From: Bacteroidales bacterium UBA5371
Lineage (GTDB): Bacteria > Bacteroidota > Bacteroidia > Bacteroidales > P3
DNA: 64,000 nucleotides
Assembly: GCA_002407855.1 (NCBI GenBank)
Contig: DHPF01000006.1
Span: 62,001 to 126,000 of the forward strand
Direction of reading: 5' to 3'
Below, piece after piece: positions 46,269 through 56,489 of the stretch. Positions within the stretch are counted from its first letter, which is position 1. Every line of letters starts with the position of its first letter. The notes below the pieces were generated by a model. The model worked only from the letters and a program-made list of their open reading frames with translations. It was not told the origin of the DNA and searched no databases. A program made the translations under genes and the position numbers.

Positions 46269-47090
46269 ATGTCAGTAGCAAATAAATCAGATGTCAGAAA
46301 GATAACAGTACACGTATTGCAGTCAATGAAACTCAAAGGAGAGAAAATATCAATGCTTACAGCCTATGACTATACTATGGCACGTTTGGTTGATGCAGCC
46401 AATATAGATATCATACTTGTTGGTGATTCAGCAGCTAACGTAATGGCAGGTTTTCAAACCACCCTTCCAATAACCCTTGATAATATGGTATATCACGCAG
46501 CCTCAGTTGTGAGAGCGGCCGATAGAGCATTGGTTGTTGTAGACCTCCCATTTGGAACATATCAAGGTAACTCCAAAGAGGCACTCTGCTCTGCAATACG
46601 TATAATGAAAGAAACAGAGGCAAATGCCATTAAAATAGAAGGAGGAAAAGAGATATTAGAATCTGTAAATAGAATACTCTCAGCAGGTATTCCTGTTATG
46701 GGACATTTAGGGCTCACGCCACAATCTATTAATAAATTTGGGACTTATGTAGTGCGTGCAACCTCAGAGCAAGAGGCAAATAAGTTAATTGAAGATGCAC
46801 ATCTCTTAGAAGAGGCTGGATGTTTTGCCTTAGTACTTGAAAAAATACCGGCTGATTTAGCCCAAAGAGTAGCACAAGAACTTAAAATACCTGTTATAGG
46901 AATAGGAGCAGGTGGTGGAGTTGATGGTCAGGTTTTAGTACTTCACGATATGCTTGGTATGACACAAGAGTTTTCACCACGTTTTCTAAGGCGTTATCAT
47001 CATTTAGGAGAAGACATAACCAATGCAGTAAAGCAATACGTTTCGGATGTAAAAAGCCGAGACTTCCCTAACGAGAAAGAACAATACTAA
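46269..47090 (+). CDS. panB: 3-methyl-2-oxobutanoate hydroxymethyltransferase
   Basis: 273 residues. It makes ketopantoate, the first committed step of pantothenate and CoA synthesis. The TIM-barrel motifs are intact: [28 protein letters not shown] (metal Asp), [19 protein letters not shown] and [16 protein letters not shown]. Panthothenate-pathway partners are not adjacent. It is followed by a perfect hairpin built from the TTGATTCTA repeat. Confidence 0.97.
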   Translation: MSVANKSDVRKITVHVLQSMKLKGEKISMLTAYDYTMARLVDAANIDIILVGDSAANVMAGFQTTLPITLDNMVYHAASVVRAADRALVVVDLPFGTYQGNSKEALCSAIRIMKETEANAIKIEGGKEILESVNRILSAGIPVMGHLGLTPQSINKFGTYVVRATSEQEANKLIEDAHLLEEAGCFALVLEKIPADLAQRVAQELKIPVIGIGAGGGVDGQVLVLHDMLGMTQEFSPRFLRRYHHLGEDITNAVKQYVSDVKSRDFPNEKEQY

Positions 47091-47113
47091 GAAAATATTC
47101 GTTATTAAGTTTT

Positions 47114-47163
47114 AAAAAAATATCTCTTGATTCTAAAATAATAGAATCAAGAGATATTTTTTT
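47114..47163. terminator. Perfect 22-bp hairpin made from two inverted repeat units
   Basis: Arms A7TATCTCTTGATTCTA and TAGAATCAAGAGATAT7 (22 bases each, no mismatch) enclose AAATAA. Runs of A and T at the two ends make it a terminator for both panB and the convergent mutase gene. The core is the same word as in the tandem arrays. Confidence 0.88.
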
Positions 47164-47180
47164 GGATTCAAATTCTAATT
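47164..47180. repeat. Extra unit beside the hairpin
   Basis: GGATTCAAATTCTAATT, a degenerate unit directly after the perfect hairpin and 5 bases from the mutase stop codon. Confidence 0.55.
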
Positions 47181-47184
47181 TTGG

Positions 47185-49332
47185 TTATTTATTAGCCTCT
47201 ATTAGGATGTCAAGAATCTTTATAGCACATTCGGAAATGATTGAACCAGGTCCAAAGACTGCGGCGGCTCCTGCTTTGTAGAGAAAATCATAGTCCTGTG
47301 GAGGAATAACGCCTCCAACAATAACAATAATATCTTCTCTTCCAAGCTTTTTTAATTCTTCAATTACTTGAGGAACTAAGGTTTTATGTCCCGCTGCCAA
47401 AGAACTAACTCCAAGCACATGAACATCATTTTCCACGGCTTGCTTTGCTGCTTCCTGTGGAGTTTGGAAAAGAGGACCCATATCAACATCAAAACCTATG
47501 TCAGCATATCCTGTTGCAACAACTTTGGCTCCGCGGTCATGTCCATCTTGTCCCATTTTTGCCACCATAATTCTTGGTCGGCGTCCTTCCATTTGGGCAA
47601 ATTTATCTGCAAGTTCTACGGCTTTTTTAAAGCTTGAACTATCTTTTGTTTCTGCACTATACACGTTTGAAATTAAGTTTATTTTTGCTTTATAACGTCC
47701 AAAATGTTTTTCCATTGCAGAAGAGATTTCTCCTAATGAAGCTCTCTTTCTTGCACAATCTATTGCGTATTCTAAGAGATTGCCTTTGCCCGATTGAGCT
47801 ACTTCTGAAAGTTTTTCTAAGGCAGCTTGACATTCTGCTTCATTGCGATTCTTCCTTAGTTCTGCCAAACGTTTTAGCTGGGCTTCTCTAACCACTGTGT
47901 TATCTACTTCAAGGGTCTCAATTGGGTCTTCTTTATCCAAACGATATTTATTTACCCCTAAAATAGTATCACGATTCGAGTCAATACGAGCTTGCTTTCT
48001 TGCTGCTGCCTCTTCAATTCTCATTTTAGGAACCCCGCTTTCTATTGCTGTTGCCATACCTCCCAAGCGTTCTATTTCTTGTATGTGTTCCCAAGCTTTA
48101 TGAGCAATTTCGTGAGTTAGGCTTTCAACATAGTAAGAGCCAGCCCAAGGATCAACACTTCTGCATATATTGGTTTCTTCTTGAAGATAGATTTGAGTAT
48201 TTCTTGCAATACGTGCTGAGAAGTCAGTAGGTAATGCTATTGCTTCGTCTAAGGCGTTGGTATGAAGTGATTGGGTGTGTCCAAGAGCTGCTGAGGTTGC
48301 CTCAATACAAGTTCTTGCAACGTTGTTAAATGGATCCTGCTCGGTTAATGACCATCCTGATGTTTGGGAGTGAGTTCTAAGGGCGAGAGATTTAGGATTC
48401 TTTGGATTAAATTGATTAACTATCTTAGCCCAAAGCATTCTTGCGGCTCTCATCTTTGCTATCTCCATAAAGTGATTCATTCCTATTCCCCAGAAGAAAG
48501 ATAGTCGTGGTGCGAATTGGTCAATTGTCATTCCTGCATTTATTCCTGCACGCAAATATTCTAATCCGTCTGCAAGGGTATATGCCATTTCTATATCGCA
48601 TGTTGCACCTGCTTCTTGCATATGATAACCTGAGATAGAGATAGAGTTAAATTTTGGCATATTCTTTGAAGTAAATTCAAATATATCAGCAATTATTTTC
48701 ATAGAAGGCTTAGGTGGATATATGTAAGTATTTCTCACCATAAATTCTTTTAGAATATCGTTTTGGATAGTTCCACTAAGTTTATCCATAGTAACTCCTT
48801 GCTCTTCGGCAGCAATAATATAGAAAGCTAAAATTGGAAGAACAGCTCCATTCATAGTCATTGACACCGACATCTTATCTAATGGAATTTGGTCAAATAG
48901 TATTTTCATATCCAAGATTGAATCAACCGCAACACCGGCTTTTCCAACGTCTCCCACAACTCTTTCATGGTCGGAATCGTAACCACGATGTGTTGCAAGG
49001 TCAAAAGCAACCGAAAGCCCCTTTTGTCCTGCTGCTATATTCCTACGATAAAAAGCATTCGATTCTTCTGCTGTTGAGAACCCTGCATACTGACGCACTG
49101 TCCAAGGTTTCATAACATACATCGTAGAATATGGTCCTCTAAGGAAAGGTGCAACACCTGCTGCATAGTTAAGGTGTTCCATGTTTTCCAAATCTTTTGG
49201 AGTATAAATAGATTTTACAGGAATTTGTTCAGGAGTTATCCAATCTTTTTCTCTATCAGACAATTCTCCCCATCTTTCAGAGCTGTCTTTTGGTTGAGCT
49301 TTGAAATCAATGTTTGAAAAGTTAGGTCTCAT
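47185..49332 (-). CDS. mutB: Methylmalonyl-CoA mutase, large subunit
   Basis: 715 residues. A coenzyme-B12-dependent enzyme that interconverts succinyl-CoA and methylmalonyl-CoA, as in the propionate route. The TIM-barrel part carries [26 protein letters not shown] and [15 protein letters not shown]. The C-terminal cobalamin domain has the base-off DxHxxG motif in [10 protein letters not shown] at about residue 610 and [13 protein letters not shown]. The small subunit gene is not downstream. It is either elsewhere or read from the other side. Confidence 0.96.
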   Translation of the reverse strand: MRPNFSNIDFKAQPKDSSERWGELSDREKDWITPEQIPVKSIYTPKDLENMEHLNYAAGVAPFLRGPYSTMYVMKPWTVRQYAGFSTAEESNAFYRRNIAAGQKGLSVAFDLATHRGYDSDHERVVGDVGKAGVAVDSILDMKILFDQIPLDKMSVSMTMNGAVLPILAFYIIAAEEQGVTMDKLSGTIQNDILKEFMVRNTYIYPPKPSMKIIADIFEFTSKNMPKFNSISISGYHMQEAGATCDIEMAYTLADGLEYLRAGINAGMTIDQFAPRLSFFWGIGMNHFMEIAKMRAARMLWAKIVNQFNPKNPKSLALRTHSQTSGWSLTEQDPFNNVARTCIEATSAALGHTQSLHTNALDEAIALPTDFSARIARNTQIYLQEETNICRSVDPWAGSYYVESLTHEIAHKAWEHIQEIERLGGMATAIESGVPKMRIEEAAARKQARIDSNRDTILGVNKYRLDKEDPIETLEVDNTVVREAQLKRLAELRKNRNEAECQAALEKLSEVAQSGKGNLLEYAIDCARKRASLGEISSAMEKHFGRYKAKINLISNVYSAETKDSSSFKKAVELADKFAQMEGRRPRIMVAKMGQDGHDRGAKVVATGYADIGFDVDMGPLFQTPQEAAKQAVENDVHVLGVSSLAAGHKTLVPQVIEELKKLGREDIIVIVGGVIPPQDYDFLYKAGAAAVFGPGSIISECAIKILDILIEANK

Positions 49333-49378
49333 TTATATCTTTTAATTTAAGTTAAACACACTCTTATAAATCAAGTTG

Positions 49379-49386
49379 CAAAATTA
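49379..49386 (-). promoter_or_regulatory. -7 box of the mutase gene
   Basis: On the - strand this reads TAATTTTG followed by C, 46 bases before the start codon. Confidence 0.5.
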
Positions 49387-49447
49387 TATCATAATAATGA
49401 ATTAACCAACAAAATAGTCTTTTTTTCTTTGTTTTGTGAAATTATTG

Positions 49448-49455
49448 TACTTTTG
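49448..49455 (+). promoter_or_regulatory. -7 box of the PLP enzyme gene
   Basis: TACTTTTG, 30 bases before ATG 49486. Confidence 0.6.
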
Positions 49456-49485
49456 TAGCTTACTCAAACTAAAAAATATTTAGAT

Positions 49486-50670
49486 ATGGAAAACCCCAAA
49501 GATTATGGTTTTAGTTCACAATTAATTCATTATAGTGGACATAATGACCCTTACAAAAGTGCAACTGTGCCAATTTATCAAACCTCAACCTTTGCTTTTG
49601 ATAGTGCTGACGATGGTGCAGAGTGCTTTGCAGGAACAAAACAAGGATATATTTATACCCGAATGGGAAACCCAACAGTTAAAGCATTGGAGCGTCAAAT
49701 TGCAGTATTAGAACATGGATATGACTCTATTGCTTTTTCTTCTGGTATGGCTGCTGTTTCAACAGTTTATATGGCTCTGCTTAATGCAGGAGAGCATATG
49801 ATTAGTTCAGCTGCTGTTTATGGAGCATCAAGAGTTATGATGGAACAACATCTTTCTCGTTTTGCGGTTCAGTCTTCTTATGTAAACACTGCTGATATAA
49901 GCGAAATCAAAGCTGCAATCAAGCCTAATACTAAAATGATATACATTGAGACACCTGCCAATCCAACAATGGACATCACAGATATAAGGGCTTGTGCTGA
50001 AATTGCACATTCAATAGGTGCCGTTTTAGTTGTAGATAACACCTTTTGCTCCCCATATTTACAAAATCCAATAGATTTAGGTGCAGATGTGGTTTTACAC
50101 TCTGTTACAAAGTTTATCAATGGCCACGCTGACATAGTTGGAGGTATAGTTATCTCAAAGACAAAAGAACTTAACGACAAGATTAAAGGCGTTATGTTTA
50201 ACTTAGGAGGTAATATGGATCCCCATCAAGCTTATATGGTTATTCGTGGAGTGAAAACACTTGCCATAAGAATAGAAAGAGCTCAAGAAAATGCCAAAAA
50301 AGTCGCAGAGTTCTTAGAAAACCATCCACAGGTTGAATGGATAAAATATCCTGGTTTGAAATCTTTTGCTCAAAAAGAATTAGCAGAAAAACAAATGAAG
50401 GGTTCAGGAACAATGATTAGCTTTGGCTTAAAAGGAGGACTGCAAGCCGGAAAAACTCTAATGAATAATGTTAAGATGTGTATTTTAGCTGTCTCATTAG
50501 GAGGAATAGAGACTCTAATACAACACCCTGCCTCAATGACTCATTCTAAGATGACACCAGAGGCACGTAAAAGTGCAGGAATTGGAGAAGGAATGGTTCG
50601 TTTCTCTGTGGGGATTGAAAATGTAGAAGATATTATCAATGATTTAAAACAAGCTTTAGAAAAAATATAA
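49486..50670 (+). CDS. Cys/Met-metabolism PLP enzyme, methionine gamma-lyase-like
   Basis: 394 residues, fold type I, gamma family of transsulfuration enzymes. The PLP lysine is Lys209 in HSVTKFINGH. VVDNTFCSPYLQNP and SLGGIETLIQHPASMTH are also conserved. Overall it is closest in my memory to methionine gamma-lyase. The Cys that helps set methionine specificity (YGC in Pseudomonas putida) is replaced here by Ala114 (VYGAS), so cystathionine gamma-lyase/synthase or O-acetylhomoserine sulfhydrylase activity is equally possible. Confidence 0.85.
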   Translation: MENPKDYGFSSQLIHYSGHNDPYKSATVPIYQTSTFAFDSADDGAECFAGTKQGYIYTRMGNPTVKALERQIAVLEHGYDSIAFSSGMAAVSTVYMALLNAGEHMISSAAVYGASRVMMEQHLSRFAVQSSYVNTADISEIKAAIKPNTKMIYIETPANPTMDITDIRACAEIAHSIGAVLVVDNTFCSPYLQNPIDLGADVVLHSVTKFINGHADIVGGIVISKTKELNDKIKGVMFNLGGNMDPHQAYMVIRGVKTLAIRIERAQENAKKVAEFLENHPQVEWIKYPGLKSFAQKELAEKQMKGSGTMISFGLKGGLQAGKTLMNNVKMCILAVSLGGIETLIQHPASMTHSKMTPEARKSAGIGEGMVRFSVGIENVEDIINDLKQALEKI

Positions 50671-50684
50671 TTTGATTTCGTTTA

Positions 50685-50768
50685 AATAGAACTTGATTCT
50701 AATTTATTAAAACTTGATTCTAATTTCTCAGAACTTAATTCTAATTTGAGCGAAACTTAATTCTAAAT
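50685..50768 (+). repeat. TTGATTCTAA array, four units, ending at the next start codon
   Basis: CTTGATTCTAATTT or CTTAATTCTAATTT steps by 21 bases after the PLP enzyme. The last unit runs to within a few bases of ATG 50771, so it also forms the leader of the patatin gene. Confidence 0.85.
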
Positions 50769-50770
50769 TA

Positions 50771-53089
50771 ATGAAAAAAGCAATTCTTTTTGTTCTACTA
50801 CTATTTATTGCGGTAGCTCCATCTTTTTCGCAACGCATACAAAAGGTGGGCTTAGTGCTTAGTGGTGGTGGGGCAAGAGGACTTGCACATGTTGGAGTAA
50901 TTAAAGCTTTGGAAGAAAACAATATTCCTATTGACTACATATCTGGCTCTTCTGTTGGAGCAGTTGTAGGAGCTTTATATGCCTCAGGCTATTCGGTAAA
51001 AGAGATAGAGGAATTATTTTTGTCAGAAGAGTTTCAAATCTGGCTATCTGGCAATATGGATCAAACCTATTCTCTCTATTATAAAAAGAAGTCTGATAAT
51101 CCAGCGCTATTAACCTTTTCATTTGATACCAAAGATAAGTTTCGCTTTAAGCTACCTTATTCGTGGGTAAATCCAATTCAGATGGATTATGCCTTTATGG
51201 AGTTATTTGCTGGAGCTTCTGCGGTTGCAAATAATAACTTTGACTCTCTTTTTATTCCTTTCCTATGCATAACTTCCGATATTACATCCAACAAGGCAAG
51301 TATTAGGAGAAATGGCGATTTGGGTCAAGCCGTAAGAGCTTCGATGACCTTTCCTTTATATTTTTCTCCAATCTCAATTGACGGAAAGGTTATGTTTGAT
51401 GGAGGAATGTATAATAATTTCCCTTCGAAAGAAATGCACGAATTTTTTAATCCCGACATAATAATTGGAGTAAAGATATCGGGAAATTATCCTCAACCTC
51501 AGGAAGGTGATATTGTGTCTTACCTTCAAAATATATTCACTCGAGAAACAGATTACGACATTATTTGCCACAATGGAGTAATGATAGAGCCCGATTTAAA
51601 GGACTTTGGCATATTAGAATTTAGTAGAATGAAAGAGCCTTATGATATTGGTTATAGGGCAGCATTAGAGAAAATATCTAATATAAGAGAATTTTTGATA
51701 GATAGTGTTTCCGAGTTGCATATAGATAGTTTAAGAAAAGAGTTTAATAAAAAGAAACCACCCTTAGAAATAAAAGATTTTGTAATCAATGGAATAACCG
51801 ATATTCAAAAAAGTTATATAGAAAAGGCATTAATGTATAAAAACTCCAAAGCTTATTCCACTCCAAAGCTAAAAGCAAACTATTTTGCGCTATGCCTTGA
51901 CAATAACATCAAAGCCATACAACCTTACATTTATTATAATAACTTTTCCGACTCTTATGTTTTAAATCTGAATGTGCAAACAAAAAGATACCTTACTACT
52001 AAGATAGGGGGTTGTTTTTCTTCAAACCCTATATCTCACCTTTATATTGGTGCCGATTTCAATGTTTTAAGAAAAACTTCTTGGCTCTTTCAAAGCAATG
52101 TTTATTTAGGACGATACTATACTTCCTTTATGGCAAGTGCAAGATCAGACCATCAAACCACTTTGCCTTTCTTTTCCGAATTAGAATTTAATACAAATAT
52201 GTGGAGTTATTATAATTTAAAGACCAATTTCTTTGATTTCTCACCCCTAAACTATATTGTTCAAAGAGAAAACAACCTTCAACTCCGTTTTGGAATACCA
52301 TTAGGGACCAAAGATAAGCTTGTGGCAAATGTTGGCCTTGGTATAGTCAGAGATGATTACTTTAACACAGAGCACGCCTCAATTACCGACACCGCAGACA
52401 ATACTAAATTCACACATATAGCAGCAGGAATAACCAGAACCTTTTCAACCCTAAACAATAATCAATATCCAAGCTCAGGAACCTTCTCTAAGATGCAAAT
52501 TCAATACATAAGTGGTCAAGAAAGATTTGTTCCAGGTAATACGTCTTCCTTTAATGATTTAAAGAAAAAAAGTCATAATTGGATACAATTTACATTAAGA
52601 CATAAGCAATTCTTTAATTTCTCCAAGTCCTATTCACTTGGATGGAATGCTGATATATTCTATTCTTTCCAAAACCTTTTTTCCAACTATACATCTTCAA
52701 TTCTAAATGCAGGAATATACGCTCCAACCTTAGAAACCTTCACTCAATATATGCCAGAATACAGAACAAATCAATATTTAGCAACAGGGTTAGAAAATAT
52801 ATTTAAATTCAAGTTTTTTAGAGTTAATTCCTCCATAAGACTTAGCGGATATCTTTTCGCACCAATTTCACAGATTGTAACCTTAGAAAATGATATTCCA
52901 AGCTATTCCAATGACTTTTTCAAGAAAGTATATTATATATTTTCGTCTGCCTTAGTCTTTGAAACACCAATAGGACCTTTCAGCATATTAGGGGGATATC
53001 ATTTAAGAGATGATAAAACTAAGAATCCGTTTTCTATATCCATCAACTTTGGATATGTAATGTTTAATAATAAGAATATAGATAGATAA
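50771..53089 (+). CDS. Patatin-like phospholipase with outer-membrane barrel
   Basis: 772 residues with a signal peptide ending APSFSQ. Patatin domain (~25-220): oxyanion loop SGGGARG, nucleophile Ser in SGSSVGAVVGAL and Asp in DGGMYNNFPS. A POTRA-like segment follows (~335-400), then a 16-strand-type barrel of the BamA/D15 superfamily ending ISINFGYVMFNN. The architecture is that of type Vd-like, PlpD/FplA-type lipases of the outer membrane. Its stop overlaps the lolD start by one base. Confidence 0.9.
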   Translation: MKKAILFVLLLFIAVAPSFSQRIQKVGLVLSGGGARGLAHVGVIKALEENNIPIDYISGSSVGAVVGALYASGYSVKEIEELFLSEEFQIWLSGNMDQTYSLYYKKKSDNPALLTFSFDTKDKFRFKLPYSWVNPIQMDYAFMELFAGASAVANNNFDSLFIPFLCITSDITSNKASIRRNGDLGQAVRASMTFPLYFSPISIDGKVMFDGGMYNNFPSKEMHEFFNPDIIIGVKISGNYPQPQEGDIVSYLQNIFTRETDYDIICHNGVMIEPDLKDFGILEFSRMKEPYDIGYRAALEKISNIREFLIDSVSELHIDSLRKEFNKKKPPLEIKDFVINGITDIQKSYIEKALMYKNSKAYSTPKLKANYFALCLDNNIKAIQPYIYYNNFSDSYVLNLNVQTKRYLTTKIGGCFSSNPISHLYIGADFNVLRKTSWLFQSNVYLGRYYTSFMASARSDHQTTLPFFSELEFNTNMWSYYNLKTNFFDFSPLNYIVQRENNLQLRFGIPLGTKDKLVANVGLGIVRDDYFNTEHASITDTADNTKFTHIAAGITRTFSTLNNNQYPSSGTFSKMQIQYISGQERFVPGNTSSFNDLKKKSHNWIQFTLRHKQFFNFSKSYSLGWNADIFYSFQNLFSNYTSSILNAGIYAPTLETFTQYMPEYRTNQYLATGLENIFKFKFFRVNSSIRLSGYLFAPISQIVTLENDIPSYSNDFFKKVYYIFSSALVFETPIGPFSILGGYHLRDDKTKNPFSISINFGYVMFNNKNIDR

Positions 53090-53739
53090 TGATAGAAGTA
53101 AAGAATGTTTTTAAATCTTATGATAGTTTAGAAATACTCAAAGGTATCAATATGAGGGTTGAGTCTTCTGAGATAGTGTCTATTGTAGGTGCATCAGGGG
53201 CAGGCAAATCCACCCTTTTACATATTATTGGCACCATAGACAAACCAAATAGTGGAGAGGTATGGATTAAAAACAATAATGTATGTACAATGTCAGATAA
53301 AGCATTATCCTCTTTTAGAAATAAAGAAATAGGATTTATCTATCAGTTTCACCATCTCTTAGCAGAGTTTTCAGCAATAGAGAATGTATGTATTCCTGCC
53401 TTTATTGCCAAAAAAACTAAGAAGGAAGCGAGTAAAAGAGCTGAAGAATTATTTGATATTTTGCAACTAAGAGAAAGAATGAACCATAAACCCTCAGAGC
53501 TATCGGGCGGAGAGCAACAAAGAGTGGCAGTAGCCAGAGCATTAATTAATTCTCCATCTATTGTTTTAGCCGATGAGCCATCGGGCAATTTGGATAGCCA
53601 AAATGCAAAAGAACTACACCAGCTCTTTTTCAGACTTAGAGAAACTTATAAACAGACTTTTGTTATAGTAACCCACAATAAAGAATTAGCTCAAATGAGC
53701 GATAGAGAATTGATTATAAAAGATGGAATTATAATTTAA
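53089..53739 (+). CDS. lolD: Lipoprotein-release/FtsE-type ABC transporter ATPase, LolD-like
   Basis: 216 residues. Walker A GASGAGKST, Q-loop in YQFHHLLAEFSAIENV, signature LSGGEQQRVAVARAL, Walker B IVLADEPSGNLD and VTHNKELA. The phrase FHHLLAEF with SGNLD is typical of LolD, the ATPase that powers lipoprotein release from the inner membrane. No LolC or LolE permease gene is adjacent, so the exact partner is unproven. It is coupled to the patatin gene by a TAATG overlap. Confidence 0.88.
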   Translation: MIEVKNVFKSYDSLEILKGINMRVESSEIVSIVGASGAGKSTLLHIIGTIDKPNSGEVWIKNNNVCTMSDKALSSFRNKEIGFIYQFHHLLAEFSAIENVCIPAFIAKKTKKEASKRAEELFDILQLRERMNHKPSELSGGEQQRVAVARALINSPSIVLADEPSGNLDSQNAKELHQLFFRLRETYKQTFVIVTHNKELAQMSDRELIIKDGIII

Positions 53740-53791
53740 TTTGAAGAGATATAAAGGTTGATTGTATCAAAAACAAAAAACGCAAAACAAT

Positions 53792-54538
53792 ATGAAAGAA
53801 TCGCAAAAAGAATCGCAAATAGTTTATGGCATAAGGGCAGTTATAGAAGCTATAAGAAGTAAGGCAGAAATAGAGAAAGTATTTATACAGTCTTCCTTGC
53901 AAGGAACTCTTTTGCAAGAGTTGAAACAAGAACTTAAAAATAAAAATATAGCAGTTCAATATGTACCTGTGGAGAAGCTCAATCGCCTAACTAAAAACAA
54001 TCATCAAGGAGTTGTTGCAACCATTTCCCAAATTGAATATGCCGATTTTGAGGAGGTAGTAACCAAGGTTATAGAGAAGGGAGAGAAACCATTTCTTTTA
54101 ATGTTAGATAGAATAACCGATGTGAGGAATCTTGGAGCCATTTGTCGTAGTGCTGAATGTGCAGGAGTTAATGCTGTAATTATCCCACAGCATGGTTCAG
54201 CTCAAATTAATGAAGATGCAATTAAAACATCATCTGGTGCTTTATTACGTCTGCCAATCTGCCGTCAAGCTAATCTAAAAACAACTATAAATCTTGCCAA
54301 AGAATTAGGAATAAAAGTATTTGCCGCAACAGAAAAAGCAGGAGAGATTTACACAAACTCCAATATGAAAGAAAGTATTATGATAGTTATGGGGGCAGAA
54401 GATAGTGGTGTTTCGCCAGAAATAATTAAGCTTTGCGATTTTAAGATTAAAATTCCAATAAAAGCTAATATAGAATCACTCAATGTTTCGGTAGCAGCAG
54501 GGATTTTGATGTATGAAGTGGTAAGGCAACGTTCCTAA
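53792..54538 (+). CDS. rlmB: 23S rRNA 2'-O-methyltransferase RlmB-type
   Basis: 248 residues of SpoU fold. The N-terminal substrate domain starts QIVYGIRAVIEAI, followed by LMLDRITDVRNLGAICRSAEC and GAEDSGVSPEIIKLCDFKIKIP, then LNVSVAAGILMYE. RlmB methylates G2251 of 23S rRNA, which is inferred from family resemblance. ATG 53792 is preferred over the in-frame TTG at 53762, whose ten codons are Gln/Lys/Asn-rich and unlike the family. Confidence 0.92.
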   Translation: MKESQKESQIVYGIRAVIEAIRSKAEIEKVFIQSSLQGTLLQELKQELKNKNIAVQYVPVEKLNRLTKNNHQGVVATISQIEYADFEEVVTKVIEKGEKPFLLMLDRITDVRNLGAICRSAECAGVNAVIIPQHGSAQINEDAIKTSSGALLRLPICRQANLKTTINLAKELGIKVFAATEKAGEIYTNSNMKESIMIVMGAEDSGVSPEIIKLCDFKIKIPIKANIESLNVSVAAGILMYEVVRQRS

Positions 54539-54554
54539 TAAAAACAAAATTAAA

Positions 54555-56234
54555 GTGAGAAGAAATAGTTTATATCTTATATATTTTGTTATTGCACTTG
54601 TTTTCGTGTCTTGTGCAAAAATAGGTACTCCAACGGGTGGGGCTTACGATAGAGAGGCTCCAAAACAAAGGGAAGCTAATCCTAAAAACAATTCCACTAA
54701 TTTTAAATCTAATGGATTTGAAATAGAGTTTGACGAATATATAGAGCTATCCAATACTTCCGAAGAGTTGATTATTTCACCACCACTTAAAAATAAACCC
54801 ACCATTAAAGCTCATCTCAAAAAACTAAAAGTAAATTGGACTGATACCCTAGCTGAGAATACAACCTATATATTTGATTTTGGGAGTTCAATTATTGATT
54901 TTACCGAAGGTAATAAAGTAAGTAATTTTATTTATAGCTTTTCAACGGGCAATCATATTGACACAATGGAATACAAAGGTAGGGTTAAACAAGCCTACAC
55001 CCTTAATAATGTTAAGGGAAAGTATGTTATGCTTTATAAATCGGAAGATAGAGATATTATTAGAAAAGAAAAGCCCAACTATCTCACAAGAACAGATAGC
55101 TTAGGTAGATTTACATTTAAGAATATTGCAGAAGGAGATTATCAAATAATAATGCTTGACGATAAAAATCAAAACCTACTCTACGACCTTCCAACCGAGG
55201 GATTAGCCTTTTCAAATACAAGAGTTTCTGCAACCAACTACACAAAACCGAAACAAGACACAATTAATCAGGTGCCAATTGCTCCAAAACCAGAACAAAT
55301 AGATAATATATTTTACTTCTTTGAACCAAAAGATACAGCAATAAACCTCTCGTCAAGCAAGCTAATCTCAGCTCATCATCTCCAACTTATATTCTCTAAT
55401 CCAACAACAGACAGCCTTAACTTAAAGTTTTCTTTTCCTCCAATAAAAACAGAGGACAGCACACAAGTATTTATCCAATATAATTCAAATAAAGACACCC
55501 TTGATATTTGGTCAATGGAGCATAGGTTTGATACTCTAAAACTTGATATAAAAGACCTTTCGCTCAAAGAAACAATTGAGTTATACTATATTAAACCTCG
55601 CAGAGAAATAATTAAAGACACCTTCTCTTTCATTGCACCAAAGCAGCCTCTTGCTTATTTTTCAGAATTTTTATTAGAACTTCCATTCCCAATTCATAAA
55701 GATTCAGCCCATTTTAAAGCCCTCTCAATAAGGGACAATGATACTTTGGAAATAGAATTTAGCCCTTATCCTTTATCACCTCTTTTTGTGAAGATAGACC
55801 ATAGGTTTGAGCAGGGCTCAACACAAAGAATAAAGATAGAACAAGGAGTTGTTAGAAATAGATTATCCCAAGTTAATGACTCAATTAGTTTTGATTTAAC
55901 CATTGATAAAGAGAGTGATTACGGGAATTTTTATCTTACCATTGAGGATAGCCTTTTCGAAGGTAATAATTATATTCTCATTCTTGAAGACCTTAAACAA
56001 AACCCTCTCAAAACGCTTTTTGCATCAAATAAAGAAAAGGTAAAATTCTCCAATTTGAAGGAAGGGAACTATAAAATAAGGTTAATAATTGATGCTAATA
56101 ATAATAAGAAATGGGATTATGGCAATTATGACCAAAGCATTTTGCCTGAAAAGATTATCTACTACAATAAGCCAATAAATATTCGCAAAAATTGGGACGT
56201 AGAAGAAACTTGGATACTTAAAAATGAAGAGTAG
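54555..56234 (+). CDS. Ig-like-domain lipoprotein (GTG start)
   Basis: 559 residues. Lipobox FVSC (Cys20) is followed by AKIGTPTGGAYDREAPKQREANPKNNSTNF, the start of a bacterial Ig-like (Big_5) domain widespread in Bacteroidota lipoproteins. Further on are RTDSLGRFTFKNIAEGDYQIIMLDDKNQN (a carboxypeptidase-regulatory-like domain) and several beta-rich segments. The start is GTG 54555, since no ATG is near. It lies 16 bases after rlmB. Function is unknown, and it is probably exposed at the envelope. Confidence 0.82.
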   Translation: MRRNSLYLIYFVIALVFVSCAKIGTPTGGAYDREAPKQREANPKNNSTNFKSNGFEIEFDEYIELSNTSEELIISPPLKNKPTIKAHLKKLKVNWTDTLAENTTYIFDFGSSIIDFTEGNKVSNFIYSFSTGNHIDTMEYKGRVKQAYTLNNVKGKYVMLYKSEDRDIIRKEKPNYLTRTDSLGRFTFKNIAEGDYQIIMLDDKNQNLLYDLPTEGLAFSNTRVSATNYTKPKQDTINQVPIAPKPEQIDNIFYFFEPKDTAINLSSSKLISAHHLQLIFSNPTTDSLNLKFSFPPIKTEDSTQVFIQYNSNKDTLDIWSMEHRFDTLKLDIKDLSLKETIELYYIKPRREIIKDTFSFIAPKQPLAYFSEFLLELPFPIHKDSAHFKALSIRDNDTLEIEFSPYPLSPLFVKIDHRFEQGSTQRIKIEQGVVRNRLSQVNDSISFDLTIDKESDYGNFYLTIEDSLFEGNNYILILEDLKQNPLKTLFASNKEKVKFSNLKEGNYKIRLIIDANNNKKWDYGNYDQSILPEKIIYYNKPINIRKNWDVEETWILKNEE

Positions 56235-56254
56235 ATAATTAAATCATATATTCT

Positions 56255-56342
56255 AAGAAATTATCTTTTGATTTAAGAAAAATATCTTTTGATTCTAATA
56301 AATTGAAATTTGATTCTAAATTTTTATCTCTTAGTTTTAATT
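56255..56342 (+). repeat. TTGATTCTAA array, four units
   Basis: Four exact 21-base steps carry TTTTGATTTAAG, TTTTGATTCTAA, TTTGATTCTAAA and CTTAGTTTTAAT in the sense direction, 20 bases after the Ig-like lipoprotein gene. Confidence 0.85.
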
Positions 56343-56416
56343 TTAGGAATTATAGAATTGATAAAGCTTGGTTTATTCCAAAGGGAGTGTTGATAAAAGA
56401 AAAATTTGCATATTTA

Positions 56417-56447
56417 TTTGCTACTTATTTTAATTGTTGTATCTTTG
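56417..56447 (+). promoter_or_regulatory. Promoter of rpsP-rimM
   Basis: TTTG (56417-56420), 19 bases, then TATCTTTG (56440-56447). Confidence 0.85.
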
Positions 56448-56489
56448 CACCCTCAAAATAATTTTAAAAGTAAATAATTAAAAGCTATT

